Shown: positions 34,047 to 43,394 of the stretch, piece after piece | Position numbering within the stretch: the stretch's first letter is position 1 | Layout of the letters: the number at the start of each line of letters is the position of its first letter | Source: JAIVGV01 sp032229975 | GTDB taxonomy: Bacteria > Acidobacteriota > Blastocatellia > Pyrinomonadales > Pyrinomonadaceae | Length of the DNA: 64,000 nt | Reading direction: 5' to 3' | Assembly: GCA_032229975.1 (NCBI GenBank) | Contig: JAVXVG010000022.1 | Location: 62,001-126,000 of the forward strand | The notes under the pieces: generated by a model | Seen by the model: the letters and a program-made list of their open reading frames with translations, nothing else | What the model was told of the DNA's origin: nothing | The model's database searches: none | Position numbers and translations under genes: made by a program

Positions 34047-34454
34047 ATGGCGCAGCAGTTCAACATCGACTCGCGACACCCGACGCCGATCTACGCACAG
34101 CTTGAGCGCGCGATCCGCTTCGCCATCGTGACGGGGCGGCTCTCGGTCGGCGATCAACTCCCGACCGTGCGACAGCTCGCCGTCGATCTGCGTGTCAACG
34201 CGAACACGGTCGCGAAAGTTTACGCGGAGTTGGAACGCACGGGAGTAGTTGAGACGCGGCGCGGCGTGGGCACGTTCGTGTTGACGAGCGATCTTCCCAT
34301 GAGCGCGAGCGCGACGGGTCGCAAGGGGGCCACTGAACGCGCAGGCAAGCTGCGCGGTCTCGCGGAACGTTTTCTCGCCGACGCGCACGCGCTCGGCTTT
34401 TCGCCCGAAGAGATGTTGGAACATCTTAGAGGGATCGTTGAAGAAGGAGTGTAA
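34047..34454 (+). CDS. GntR-family transcription regulator, YtrA type
   Basis: The 135-residue protein has a GntR winged helix at about 10-75 (PTPIYAQLERAIRFAIVTGRLSVGDQLPTVRQLAVDLRVNANTVAKVYAELERTGVVETRRGVGTFV in segments) and a short C-terminal helical tail of about 50 residues. That short tail defines the YtrA subfamily, which dimerises without a ligand domain of its own. It is the first gene of a two-gene operon with a slipin, and a perfect palindrome covers its promoter, so autoregulation is likely. YtrA regulators are usually beside ABC transporters; a slipin partner is unusual. Confidence 0.9.
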   Translation: MAQQFNIDSRHPTPIYAQLERAIRFAIVTGRLSVGDQLPTVRQLAVDLRVNANTVAKVYAELERTGVVETRRGVGTFVLTSDLPMSASATGRKGATERAGKLRGLAERFLADAHALGFSPEEMLEHLRGIVEEGV

Positions 34455-34459
34455 GAGAG

Positions 34460-35401
34460 ATGGCTACCGGTTTAGAGTTGATTCAGTCGAAGAAGAATCT
34501 CACGGCGGCGAACGCGCCGCGCATGAACGTGGTGTCGGCATTGATGCTGATCGTCCCGGCGGGGCTCGGCGTCGCGGCGACCGTCATGATGCGCAAGCCC
34601 ATCGGCGCGATTGTCGGCTTCCTGCTGGGGCTGCTGCTCGCGCAGTCGCCGCGCGTGGCGAAGCAGTGGGAGAAAGCGGTCGTGCTCAGGCTTGGCAAGT
34701 ACGTCGGCCTTCGCGGGCCCGGCCTATTCTGGATCGTGCCCTTGCTTGATTCGATCTCGACTTACGTCGATCAGCGCATCATCACGACGAGCTTCGCGGC
34801 GGAGCAGACCTTAACGTCCGACACCGTGCCAGTCAACGTCGATGCCGTCCTCTTCTGGATGGTCTATGACGCGGAGAAGGCCGCGCTCGAAGTGCAGGAC
34901 TACCCGCAGGCTGTGAGCTGGGCGGCGCAGACCGCTCTGCGCGATATCATCGGTCGCACGTCGCTCTCGGAGTTGTTGAGAGGACGCGAGCAGATCGAAG
35001 CGGACTTGCAGCAGTTGATTGATCAACGCTCAAACCCGTGGGGCGTCACAGTGCAATCCGTCGAGATGCGCGACGTGATCATCCCAGATTCTTTGCAGGA
35101 CGCGATGTCGAGAGAGGCGCAGGCTTCACGTGAGAAGCGAGCGCGCATCATCCTCGGCGAAGCTGAAGTTGAGATCGCGCACATGTTCGCGCAGGCGGCG
35201 AAGTCTTACGAGGGCAACCCGACGGCCCTGCACCTGCGAGCGATGAACATGCTCTACGAGGGCCTGAAGGAGAAAGGCGCGTTGATGCTCGTGCCGTCGT
35301 CTGCGGTCGAGTCGATGGGCATGGGGGGCCTTCTCGGCGCGGCGGCGTTCAGGCAGCAGATGTTGACTGAGCAAGACCCGAAGAAGACCGACACGGTCTA
35401 A
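34460..35401 (+). CDS. Slipin / SPFH (band 7) membrane protein
   Basis: The 313-residue protein has two N-terminal hydrophobic segments (about 23-42 and 46-62). The band 7/SPFH domain covers about 65-240, with KAVVLRLGKYVGLRGPGLFWIVPLLD and VQSVEMRDVIIPDSLQDAMSREAQASREKRARIILGEAE, the slipin signature. A coiled-coil region follows. Slipins form oligomeric rings on membranes and scaffold other proteins; bacterial slipins usually pair with NfeD, absent here. It has GAAGGAG 12 bases upstream and lies 5 bases after the GntR gene. A strong terminator follows. Confidence 0.92.
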   Translation: MATGLELIQSKKNLTAANAPRMNVVSALMLIVPAGLGVAATVMMRKPIGAIVGFLLGLLLAQSPRVAKQWEKAVVLRLGKYVGLRGPGLFWIVPLLDSISTYVDQRIITTSFAAEQTLTSDTVPVNVDAVLFWMVYDAEKAALEVQDYPQAVSWAAQTALRDIIGRTSLSELLRGREQIEADLQQLIDQRSNPWGVTVQSVEMRDVIIPDSLQDAMSREAQASREKRARIILGEAEVEIAHMFAQAAKSYEGNPTALHLRAMNMLYEGLKEKGALMLVPSSAVESMGMGGLLGAAAFRQQMLTEQDPKKTDTV

Positions 35402-35444
35402 CGATGAGAAACGCGATCTTCATTAACTAAGTGACGAAAGGAAG

Positions 35445-35484
35445 ATGGCTCGGAGAGTTCACACTCTCCGAGCCATTCGTTTTT
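35445..35484 (+). terminator. Rho-independent terminator after the slipin gene
   Basis: A perfect 14-bp stem (35445-35458 with 35463-35476), tetraloop TCAC and a following TCGTTTTT. It lies between the slipin gene and the convergent DUF4097 gene. Confidence 0.92.
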
Positions 35485-35506
35485 CAGATCGATGTGAGGG
35501 CGCGCG

Positions 35507-36349
35507 TCAGACGCCAGCGAAGTGGACGTTGCCGTGGATGCCGCTCATGCGTATGAGTGGGCCACCCGCGCCGATACGCGCGATCCACTTCGAGCGCGCG
35601 GCGTCCTTGATCGTCACGTTCTTGAGATCGTAGTCCACTTCGCCGCTAAAGCCACTCATGCGCACGTCTGCGTTTACATCCTGCGCGAGCCGGAGCACGA
35701 TGTCGCCGTTGATGCCGGAGACGCGCACGCCTTCGTCCGTCGGATTTGCGACGCCGAAGGTAACGTTGCCGTTGACGCCGGAGAACTGTGCGTCGCCCGC
35801 CGCGCGCGCCACAGTGACCTCGCCGTTAACGCCGGAGACGCGCACCGCCCCTTCTAATTCGCCGACTCGCACCTCGCCGTTGATGCCACTCGTCGCCACT
35901 TCAACCTGCCGAGGGACTTTGAGCAAGACATGCTGGTGCGCGCTTCTGCCGCCGCCACCATGACCGACGAGCCAGCGCAGGAAACCCCAGCCGCCGTTGC
36001 CACGGTTCTCCGCGCGCACGGTGAGAAAGTCTGCGCCATGCTCGACCGTGATCTTGTGATATTCGAGATCGCGCGCGTCGCTCACATAGTTCTCGACGTG
36101 AATCTCCGCGACGTTACTATCCGTCGTCACGATCTCGACGGGCCCGTTGATGCCTGAGACCTCGACACGCGCGCCGGGCGCGAGCGTGTAAGAGTCGTTG
36201 ACGATCTGCTCGTTCGCTCCAGTGCCCACTGTAAACGACTGCGCGCCGCCACTGCTGGCGTGGAAAATGTGGCCCGCGTGGAAGAGGTGATGACCCGCGA
36301 ACCAAGCGACGATGATGGCAAGTGTCGCGACGAAAATTTTGAGTTTCAT
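35507..36349 (-). CDS. DUF4097-family exported repeat protein
   Basis: The 280-residue protein has an N-terminal hydrophobic segment (MKLKIFVATLAIIVAWFAG) that may be a signal anchor. From residue 60 on it is a series of short beta-strand repeats of the form SGINGxV: VSGINGPVEI, TSGINGEVRV, VSGVNGEVTV, FSGVNGNVTF, VSGINGDIVL, MSGFSGEVDY and MSGIHGNVHF. This pattern is the DUF4097 putative-adhesin fold, expected to form a beta-solenoid outside the cytoplasm. A GH-rich linker (GWGFLRWLVGHGGGG) interrupts the series near residue 120. Function is unknown. AAGGGATC precedes the ATG. Confidence 0.85.
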   Translation of the reverse strand: MKLKIFVATLAIIVAWFAGHHLFHAGHIFHASSGGAQSFTVGTGANEQIVNDSYTLAPGARVEVSGINGPVEIVTTDSNVAEIHVENYVSDARDLEYHKITVEHGADFLTVRAENRGNGGWGFLRWLVGHGGGGRSAHQHVLLKVPRQVEVATSGINGEVRVGELEGAVRVSGVNGEVTVARAAGDAQFSGVNGNVTFGVANPTDEGVRVSGINGDIVLRLAQDVNADVRMSGFSGEVDYDLKNVTIKDAARSKWIARIGAGGPLIRMSGIHGNVHFAGV

Positions 36350-36605
36350 AGTTTGCGATCCCTTCAGACTGACGATCCGATTGTTTGAAGACTGCCGTCT
36401 CTTTTGATCCCAGCAGAGAGAACGATTAAAAGAGAGTGATGGTTCTATCTAATTAATGACGCGTTGAAAGGCTGAAGGAAGCGATGCGTCCGTCCGAGTC
36501 GCTGCATCACTTCCGCCTTTTACCTTCGCGCGCGGTTCTGTGGTAAATTTCCGTCGTCTGTTCATCTCCCAAACAACTCAAGGCATCTTCATCGAGGAGA
36601 ATTTT

Positions 36606-38681
36606 ATGAAACGTCTCGTCGCCTCGTCTCTCGCCTTTGCGCTCGTGCTCTGCGCGGCGGTCGTAGCTTCCGCGCAAACGGGCAAGCAGCCGCTCACCAT
36701 CAATGATCTGCTCAAAGTCCGACGCGTCGGCGACTCGCAGCTCTCGCCCGATGGCCGATGGGTAGCTTACCAAGTCTCCGTGCCGGACGTTGAGGCGAAC
36801 CGCAGCCGCACGCAACTCTATTTGATCCCTGCGGACGGCGGCACGCCGAAGCAGTTGACGAACGGCGCGGCGAGCGCGACGAGTCCGCGATGGTCGCCCG
36901 ACGGCAAGTGGATCATCTACGCGATGGGCGGGCAACTACACGCGATGGAGATCGCGACGGGACAAGACAAACAGATCACGAACATCTCGACGGGCGCAAG
37001 CGACGAGATCATTTCGCCCGATGGCCGGTGGATCGCGTTCGTCTCGGACGTGTTCGCGGACTGCGCCGACGATGCGTGCAACAAGCAGCGCAATGAGCAG
37101 ACGGAAGCGAACAAGGTCAAGGCTCACGTCGTCGAGGGCGGCTTGCTCTACCGGCATTGGACGGAGTGGAAGGGCGGCAAGCGCACGCACGTCTTCATCG
37201 TCTCGATGGACGGCGGCGCGGCCCGCGACGTGACGCCCGGCGACTTCGACGCACCGCCGTTCTCTCTGGGTGGCCCCACGGACTACGCCTTCTCGCCCGA
37301 CTCGAAGGAACTCGCGTTTGCGCGCAACACGGATAAGGTCGGCGCGACCTCGACGAACAACGACATCTTCGTCGTGCCCGTCGCAGGCGGCGAAGCGCGG
37401 CGCATCACGGCGGACAACAGGGGATCGGATCAGTCGCCGCAGTATTCGCCCGACGGTCGCTACATCGCCTATCGCTCGCAAGCAACGGCGGGCTTCGAGA
37501 GTGATCGCTGGCGTCTGATGCTCTACGACCGCCAAGCGAATCGCTCGCGCGAACTGCTGAACAACTTCGACGCATACGTTGACAGCTTCACCTTCTCGCC
37601 CGACGGCAAGCTCATCTATTTCACTTCGGGCGAGCGCGGTCGCGCGCCCGTCTATGTCGTCTCGCTCGCAGATGGCCGCGCGACGAAGATACTCGAAGGC
37701 GAGAACGATGAGTTGCACGTTGCGCCCGATGGCAAGACGCTCTTCGTCTCTCGTTCGAGCGCGAGCGTGCCGACGGAGCTTTACTACGCGCGTCTCTCTT
37801 CGCCGACGAGTGTCGCGGGCGGCGCGAATGCCGTTGCACGTCTGACGAAGGAGAACGACGCCTTCCTCGCGAACTTCTATTTGCCCGCGCCCGAAGAGTT
37901 GACGTGGACGGGCGGCGCGGGTGCGAAAGTTTCTGGCTGGTTCTTCAAGCCGATGAACTATGCGTCGAGCGGCGCGAAAGTTCCGCTCGTCGTCTTGATT
38001 CACGGTGGCCCTCAGGGGGCTTGGAGCGATGCTTGGAGCTATCGTTGGAATCCGCAGATCTACGTCTCGCAAGGCTACGCGGTGTTTATGCCGAATCCTC
38101 GCGGCTCGACCGGCTACGGCCAGCAGTTCACGAATGAGATTTCGGGCGACTGGGGCGGCAAGGTTGTTGACGACATCATGAACGGCACAGCCTTCGTGCT
38201 CTCGAAGTACAACGTTGATCGCGAGCGAATCGGCGCGGCGGGCGCGAGTTACGGCGGCTACATGATCGATTGGCTCTTGGGCCACAACAACGATCCGCGC
38301 GCGCACTTCAAAACTTTTGTCTCGCACGCGGGCGTCTTCAACCTGACGAGTATGTACGGCGTGACGGAGGAACTGTGGTTCGCCGAATGGGAGTTCAAGG
38401 GCACGCCCTACGACAACCCGGAGCTTTACGAGAAGTGGTCGCCGAATATGTTCGTCAAGAACTTCAACACGCCGACGCTTGTCACGCAGGGAGAGATCGA
38501 CTTCCGCGTGCCCGTCGATCAGGGCCTGCAACTCTACACGGCCTTGCAGAAGCGCGGCGTCGAATCGAAGCTCGTCGTCTTCCCCGACGAGGGCCACTGG
38601 ATTTTGAAGCCGCAGAACTCGCAGTTCTGGTACACGACCGTCCTCGATTGGCTGAACAAGCACCTGAAGCCGACCACCTGA
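36606..38681 (+). CDS. Secreted S9-family prolyl oligopeptidase-like peptidase
   Basis: The 691-residue peptidase has a signal peptide (MKRLVASSLAFALVLCAAVVASAQ). A WD40-like beta-propeller follows at about 35-410, with repeated SPDGRWIAF / SPDGKLIYF blades, then a C-terminal alpha/beta hydrolase. The catalytic residues are Ser548 (GAAGASYGGYM), Asp632 (GEIDFRVP) and His664 (DEGHWI). It fits the S9C acylaminoacyl/dipeptidyl peptidase group, which trims peptides in the periplasm. GAGGAG lies before the ATG at 36606; the frame extends upstream to 36540 but lacks signal character there. Single gene, followed by a long hairpin. Confidence 0.93.
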   Translation: MKRLVASSLAFALVLCAAVVASAQTGKQPLTINDLLKVRRVGDSQLSPDGRWVAYQVSVPDVEANRSRTQLYLIPADGGTPKQLTNGAASATSPRWSPDGKWIIYAMGGQLHAMEIATGQDKQITNISTGASDEIISPDGRWIAFVSDVFADCADDACNKQRNEQTEANKVKAHVVEGGLLYRHWTEWKGGKRTHVFIVSMDGGAARDVTPGDFDAPPFSLGGPTDYAFSPDSKELAFARNTDKVGATSTNNDIFVVPVAGGEARRITADNRGSDQSPQYSPDGRYIAYRSQATAGFESDRWRLMLYDRQANRSRELLNNFDAYVDSFTFSPDGKLIYFTSGERGRAPVYVVSLADGRATKILEGENDELHVAPDGKTLFVSRSSASVPTELYYARLSSPTSVAGGANAVARLTKENDAFLANFYLPAPEELTWTGGAGAKVSGWFFKPMNYASSGAKVPLVVLIHGGPQGAWSDAWSYRWNPQIYVSQGYAVFMPNPRGSTGYGQQFTNEISGDWGGKVVDDIMNGTAFVLSKYNVDRERIGAAGASYGGYMIDWLLGHNNDPRAHFKTFVSHAGVFNLTSMYGVTEELWFAEWEFKGTPYDNPELYEKWSPNMFVKNFNTPTLVTQGEIDFRVPVDQGLQLYTALQKRGVESKLVVFPDEGHWILKPQNSQFWYTTVLDWLNKHLKPTT

Positions 38682-38705
38682 GAGCGCGATATAGAAATTG
38701 CGGAC

Positions 38706-38763
38706 GAGAAGCGAGAGGCGCGCAGGTGATCATCAAAGAGTCATCACGCGCCTCTCGCTTCTC
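38706..38763. terminator. Long hairpin after the S9 peptidase gene
   Basis: GAGAAGCGAGAGGCGCG (38706-38722) pairs perfectly with 38747-38763; the 24-base loop holds a further GTGAT/ATCAC pair. There is no T run after it, so it may be a Rho-assisted terminator or an mRNA 3'-end stabiliser. The remaining ~200 bases before the TPR gene show no coding frame with support. Confidence 0.65.
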
Positions 38764-38965
38764 AGAAGATGATCTCATCACGCGCAATGTCGATTGACTG
38801 CGCAGTCACATTGGGGCATCATGCCTGCGCCAAGCGGCGGCAAGTCCCAACTCTCGCAGCGGCACGTAGTCAACTCTTCTGCCGTCTAACGCAAAATCTT
38901 CCTAAGACCTTCTACCCGTCGCCCTTCCGTCTTCTCAAGACGCGCCCGAAAGGAGTTTTAGTATC

Positions 38966-39517
38966 ATGTCAACTTTCAAGCACGGTCTTCCTCTCGCGCT
39001 CGCATCGGGCGTGCTCCTGCTCATCTTCTGTGCGGGTGGTCCATTACACGCACAGGGACTGCCCACTCGGATGGAACGCTCGGACGATCCGCTCAACCGC
39101 GATCCGAAGCGACCGAATTCCTACGAGATCAACACCGAACAGCAGAACGCTGTGCAGGGCAAGGAGATTGAGCGCGCACTACGCGATGGCAACGAGGCGA
39201 CCAACGCTACGCCGCCGCGTTACAGCGATGCAGAGAAGTCGTATCAAGCGGCACTCAAGCTCAACCCGAAGGAGGCGCGCGCCTACCTCGGTCTCGGCAG
39301 GCTCTACGCCGCGCAGAATCGCGCGGATGACGCTGCGACGGCTTTCAAAAAGGCCATCGAGGTCAAGCCGAAACTCGCCGAAGCCTACTTCAACCTCGGT
39401 ATGATCTACGCCGCCACGGGTAAGAAGGAGGCCGCGCTCGAACAGCACCATGCGCTGCAAGGACTCAACGTCGATCTCGCTAAGCGACTCAAAGAGTTCA
39501 TCGACAAGCAGTCTTGA
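38966..39517 (+). CDS. Exported TPR protein
   Basis: The 183-residue protein has a signal peptide ending near HAQ (residue 31). A polar region follows, then three TPR motifs from about 85 to 170 (AEKSYQAALKLNPKEARAYLGLGRLYAAQ, DDAATAFKKAIEVKPKLAEAYFNLGMIYAATG, KEAALEQHHALQGL). It is likely a periplasmic adaptor of unknown partner. AAAGGAG stands 12 bases before the ATG. A terminator follows 57 bases after the stop, so it is transcribed alone. Confidence 0.82.
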   Translation: MSTFKHGLPLALASGVLLLIFCAGGPLHAQGLPTRMERSDDPLNRDPKRPNSYEINTEQQNAVQGKEIERALRDGNEATNATPPRYSDAEKSYQAALKLNPKEARAYLGLGRLYAAQNRADDAATAFKKAIEVKPKLAEAYFNLGMIYAATGKKEAALEQHHALQGLNVDLAKRLKEFIDKQS

Positions 39518-39834
39518 GCAAGATCACTCTGGGGCGCGGCGCACGACCGAGCCGCGTACTGATAAAAAAATAGCCCGCCGAGCCCCGTGCTCCGGCGGGT
39601 TATTCATTTTTTTGAATAACTCTTATAGAAACCTGTAAACAACCATCCAAGCCGCCCCAGCCGCCTCATGCCCGCGCGAAGGTTTAACTGCGCTTATCAC
39701 AGACTTTAGTCGCACACGGACGCACACTCCGCAGAGCGGTCGTCTTAGAGGTACAAAAGTTGCCAATCCAATCAACAGCAATGGTAGCCAACTACAACAG
39801 TAACTTTTTCACGATTCACTCCAGGAGGTTCTAC
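39518..39834. other. Intergenic, 317 bases
   Basis: Holds the TPR-gene terminator (listed separately), an A/T palindrome TATTCA-TTTTTT-TGAATA at 39601-39618, and the leader of the TonB-receptor gene with AGGAGG at 39822-39827. I see no reliable promoter hexamers. Confidence 0.45.
39574..39618 (+). terminator. Terminator after the exported TPR gene
   Basis: CCCGCCG at 39574-39580 pairs with CGGCGGG at 39593-39599, preceded by an A7 run and followed by an AT-rich stem with a T7 run (39607-39613). Usable in both directions. Confidence 0.75.
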
Positions 39835-42800
39835 ATGGACGGTTTTCGTAAACTCGCGCGAATCCTTAGCGCGGCGCTCATCGTTATCGCCTGCACGATG
39901 GCGGCGCATGCACAGGCCACGACGGGTAATGTGCGCGGCACAGTGACCGACCCGAACGGGGCGGTCGTTGCCGGCGCGGAATTGACCATCACCAAGAAAT
40001 CGACCGGCGTCTCGAGCACAACTCGCTCCGGCGATCAGGGCGAATTCGCATTTAACAACCTGCCGGTCGGCGACGATTACACCATCGCCGTCAAGGCTGC
40101 CAACTTCAAGGGCCTCTCGCTGACGAACGTCAAGGTCGAGTTGAACCAGACGACCGACGTGCCTGCGGCGTTGCAGGTCGGCGCGGTCGGCGAGACTGTC
40201 GAAGTCACGGCGGGCGGCGCGGAACTCGTTGACACGACGACGGCGAACCTCTCCAAGAGTTTCGATAGTCGTCAGGTGGTCGAACTCGCGCAGACGAGCC
40301 TCGGCGGCGCGGGCGTCAACAACCTCGCGCTCATCGCTCCGAACGTCTCCTCTTCGGGCGGCGTCGGTGTGGGCACGGGCGGCTCGGTCGGCGGTCAACG
40401 CCCGCGCGACAACAACTTCGTGCTCGACGGCATCGACAACAACGACAAGTCAGTGACGGGCCCTCAGAGCTACATCTCGCCGGAAGAAGTGGCGGAGTTC
40501 TCGCTCCTCCAGAATCAGTTCTCGGCGGAGTTCGCACGCTCGAACGGCGGTCAGTTCATCACCGTCACCAAGAGCGGCACGAACAACTTCCACGGCTCCT
40601 TCTACGCCTTCGACCGCAACAAGCACTTCAACGCGCTTGACACACAGTTGAAGCTCGCTGGCGTGACGCGCAATGAGAATCCGCGCCTCGACTACCTGCG
40701 CGCCGGCGCAAACGTCAGCGGCCCCATCTATCTGCCGCGCTTCGGCGAGGGCGGCAAGGCGTACCACAGTGGGAAAGACAAGCTCTTCTTCTTCAGCTCC
40801 TACGAGCGCTTGCAGCAGGGCACGGGCGCTTCCGCCGGCTCGATCTTCACGCCGACTGCGGCAGGCTTCGCTGCTCTGAGGGGCCTCTCCGGGCTCTCCG
40901 CGACGAACCTCGCCGTGTTCAGCCAGTACGTTCCCGTTTCCGGCGCTAACGACGCGGGCTTCGCCTCTGTCAACGGCGTGAATATCCCGCTCGGCACAGT
41001 GTTCGTCGCCGCGCCGAACTTCTTCAAGCAGAACCACGTGGTCGAGAACGTCGACTACAACCAGAGCAGCAACACGCAGCACAAGTTCCGCTTCACGCTG
41101 ACGAACCTCGCCGACATCGACAACGCGGCGACGCTGCCCGTCTTCTTTAATGCGATCCCAAGCAAGCAGCGTTTGTTCTCCTACACGATGCTGCACAACT
41201 TCACGTCGAAGCTGATCAACGAGACGCGCCTCGCGTTCCGTCGCTCCTCGACGAACTTCCAAGTGCCAAGCATCGCCTTCCCCGGACTCGCCGAGTTCCC
41301 GAATCTTTCGATTGACGAGCTGGGCATCAACATCGGGCCCGATCCGAACGCGCCGCAGTTCGGCATTGAGAACAACTATCAGGTGATCGATAACATCACC
41401 TACCTCGCGGGCAATCACTCGCTCAAATTCGGCGGCGACTTCCGCGACCTTATCTCGCCGCAGAGCTTCTCGCAGCGCGTCCGTGGCGACTACGAGTACA
41501 GCGACATCCAGACGTTCCTGCGCGACCAGAGCCCGGACGTGTTCGGCGAGCGCAATGCCGGCAACAACATCTACTACGGCAACCAGCACATCCTCTACGC
41601 CTTCGTGCAGGACGACTGGCGCTTCCGCCCGAATTTGACCTTAAACATGGGCGTCAACTACTCCTACCAGCAAGTGCCTCTGGGCGCGCGCACGAGTCAG
41701 GCCCTTAACTCCATCTCGTCGGTTCCGGGACTGCTCACGTTCAGTGCGCCGAAGTCACAGACGAGGAACTTCGCCCCGAAGGTTGGCTTCGCCTACTCGC
41801 CCAACTACAAGAGCGGAATGCTCGGCTCACTCTTCGGCGAAGGCGGCAAGACCTCGATCCGCGCCGGCTTCTCGATGGGCTACGATTACATCTTCGACAA
41901 CCTGTACATCCTGTCGAACCCGCCGCAGCTTCAGCAGACGAACGACTGCCCTGACGCCGCTCTCTGCCCGACGACCAACTTCCTTGCGCGTGGTGGTCTG
42001 CCGAACACTCCGGTCAATATCACCAGCGCGGCCACTGCGCGTGCCAATACCGGCGCGTTCATCCCCGATCAGCAGGTTCCCTACTCGCTGACGTGGACGG
42101 GCAGCATCCAACGCCAGTTCATGAAGGACTGGTCAGTTGAATTTCGCTACCTCGGCACGCGCGGCGTCCACCTGCTCACGCAGAACCGCATCAACGTGCA
42201 GGCGAAGGTCGATCCCGATCTTGGTCTAAGTGGTCTGCCCACGTTCATCACTCGCCCGTCGCAGTCGCAGATCGACGCGATGGGGCTGTCGCTGGGGGAC
42301 ATCAACGCGCGCCCGCGCCTTCTTCCGAACTACGCTGCCGCCGGTTTCACCAGCAACGTCGTGGCGTTCCTCTCGAACGGCAACTCGATCTACCACGCCG
42401 GTTCGGTTCAACTCCAGAGACGCTTCTCGAAGGGCCTGCAGATGAGCAGCGCCTACACCTTGAGCCACCTGATCGATGATACGACCGCCGAGGTCTTCTC
42501 GACCGTCTTGAGCCCGCGCCGCGTTCAGAACTTCCAGAACCTGCGCGCCGAGCGTGCCAACTCGGCCCTCGATCACCGTCACCGCTTCGTCAACTCGGCG
42601 ATCTACGAGTTGCCGTGGTTCCGTAACGACTCGAACCACTTCCTGCGCACGGCCCTCGGTGGCTTTAGCCTTGCCGGAACATACACGATCGAGTCCGGTG
42701 AGCAGGTAACTGTCCGCAGTGGAACCGACGCCAACTTGAACGGCGACTCGGCGGGCGACCGCGCCATCTTTAATCCTTCGGGAACGGAGGGCGTCGGCTC

Positions 42801-43236
42801 AACCGTGAGCGCGCTGCTTCGCACCTGCACGGCATTCAACACAGATGGCACGTGCTCGCAGTCCGCAGCCTCGCGCACGGTCGGCTACGTTGCCAACAAC
42901 CCGAACGCGCGCTATCTACAGGCGGCGTCAGGCGCTGTGTCGAACATCGGTCGCAACACCTTCCAGATTCCCCGTATCAACAACTTCGACTTCTCGATCT
43001 TCAAGAACTTCCGGGTCAGCGAGTCGAAGATGTTCCAGATACGCGCCGACATGTTCAACGCGCTCAACCACCCGCAGTACGTTGCGGGCTCGGTCGATGC
43101 GGTTGATCCCATCTCGACGACGGGCGTCACACGCTTCAATCAGGTTGCGCCGCTCACGGGAGATTTCCTGAAGGCTGGCAATATCTTCAGCAGCAACCCG
43201 CGAGTTATTCAGTTCGCGGCGCGCTTCAACTTCTAA
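39835..43236 (+). CDS. TonB-dependent outer-membrane receptor, Oar type
   Basis: The 1133-residue receptor has a signal peptide ending near AHA (residue 27). A carboxypeptidase-regulatory-like beta-sandwich follows at about 28-115 (TTGNVRGTVTDPNGAVVAGA), then a plug domain (FVLDGIDNNDKSVTG, EEVAEFSLLQNQFSAEFARSNGGQF) and a long beta-barrel ending in the aromatic RFNF typical of outer-membrane proteins. Acidobacteria encode many such Oar-like proteins; substrates may be peptides or glycans but are not known. AGGAGG stands 8 bases before the ATG at 39835; the frame upstream to a TTG at 39760 is leader. A strong terminator follows. Confidence 0.93.
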   Translation: MDGFRKLARILSAALIVIACTMAAHAQATTGNVRGTVTDPNGAVVAGAELTITKKSTGVSSTTRSGDQGEFAFNNLPVGDDYTIAVKAANFKGLSLTNVKVELNQTTDVPAALQVGAVGETVEVTAGGAELVDTTTANLSKSFDSRQVVELAQTSLGGAGVNNLALIAPNVSSSGGVGVGTGGSVGGQRPRDNNFVLDGIDNNDKSVTGPQSYISPEEVAEFSLLQNQFSAEFARSNGGQFITVTKSGTNNFHGSFYAFDRNKHFNALDTQLKLAGVTRNENPRLDYLRAGANVSGPIYLPRFGEGGKAYHSGKDKLFFFSSYERLQQGTGASAGSIFTPTAAGFAALRGLSGLSATNLAVFSQYVPVSGANDAGFASVNGVNIPLGTVFVAAPNFFKQNHVVENVDYNQSSNTQHKFRFTLTNLADIDNAATLPVFFNAIPSKQRLFSYTMLHNFTSKLINETRLAFRRSSTNFQVPSIAFPGLAEFPNLSIDELGINIGPDPNAPQFGIENNYQVIDNITYLAGNHSLKFGGDFRDLISPQSFSQRVRGDYEYSDIQTFLRDQSPDVFGERNAGNNIYYGNQHILYAFVQDDWRFRPNLTLNMGVNYSYQQVPLGARTSQALNSISSVPGLLTFSAPKSQTRNFAPKVGFAYSPNYKSGMLGSLFGEGGKTSIRAGFSMGYDYIFDNLYILSNPPQLQQTNDCPDAALCPTTNFLARGGLPNTPVNITSAATARANTGAFIPDQQVPYSLTWTGSIQRQFMKDWSVEFRYLGTRGVHLLTQNRINVQAKVDPDLGLSGLPTFITRPSQSQIDAMGLSLGDINARPRLLPNYAAAGFTSNVVAFLSNGNSIYHAGSVQLQRRFSKGLQMSSAYTLSHLIDDTTAEVFSTVLSPRRVQNFQNLRAERANSALDHRHRFVNSAIYELPWFRNDSNHFLRTALGGFSLAGTYTIESGEQVTVRSGTDANLNGDSAGDRAIFNPSGTEGVGSTVSALLRTCTAFNTDGTCSQSAASRTVGYVANNPNARYLQAASGAVSNIGRNTFQIPRINNFDFSIFKNFRVSESKMFQIRADMFNALNHPQYVAGSVDAVDPISTTGVTRFNQVAPLTGDFLKAGNIFSSNPRVIQFAARFNF

Positions 43237-43275
43237 CTACTTGACCGCCTCTCGCGGGCGACCGCGAGACTTTTC

Positions 43276-43313
43276 GAGGCGACGAAGGTTAAATCTTCGT
43301 CGCCTCTTTTTTT
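43276..43313 (+). terminator. Rho-independent terminator after the TonB-receptor gene
   Basis: GAGGCGACGAAG (43276-43287) pairs perfectly with 43295-43306, loop of 7, followed by seven Ts. It separates the receptor gene from the convergent S9 peptidase. Confidence 0.93.
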
Positions 43314-43394
43314 ATCCGGCCCCCGCTTTCTATCTAATGACTCTGTCGGCAAGGCCGGTTCGATAACGCGAACGTGGAAACGCGCGGTCTCTTC

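Noticed and set aside
36936..38663. 575-codon open frame antisense to the secreted S9 peptidase
   Set aside because: Same reason: a shadow of a conserved gene in high-GC sequence, with no recognisable motif.
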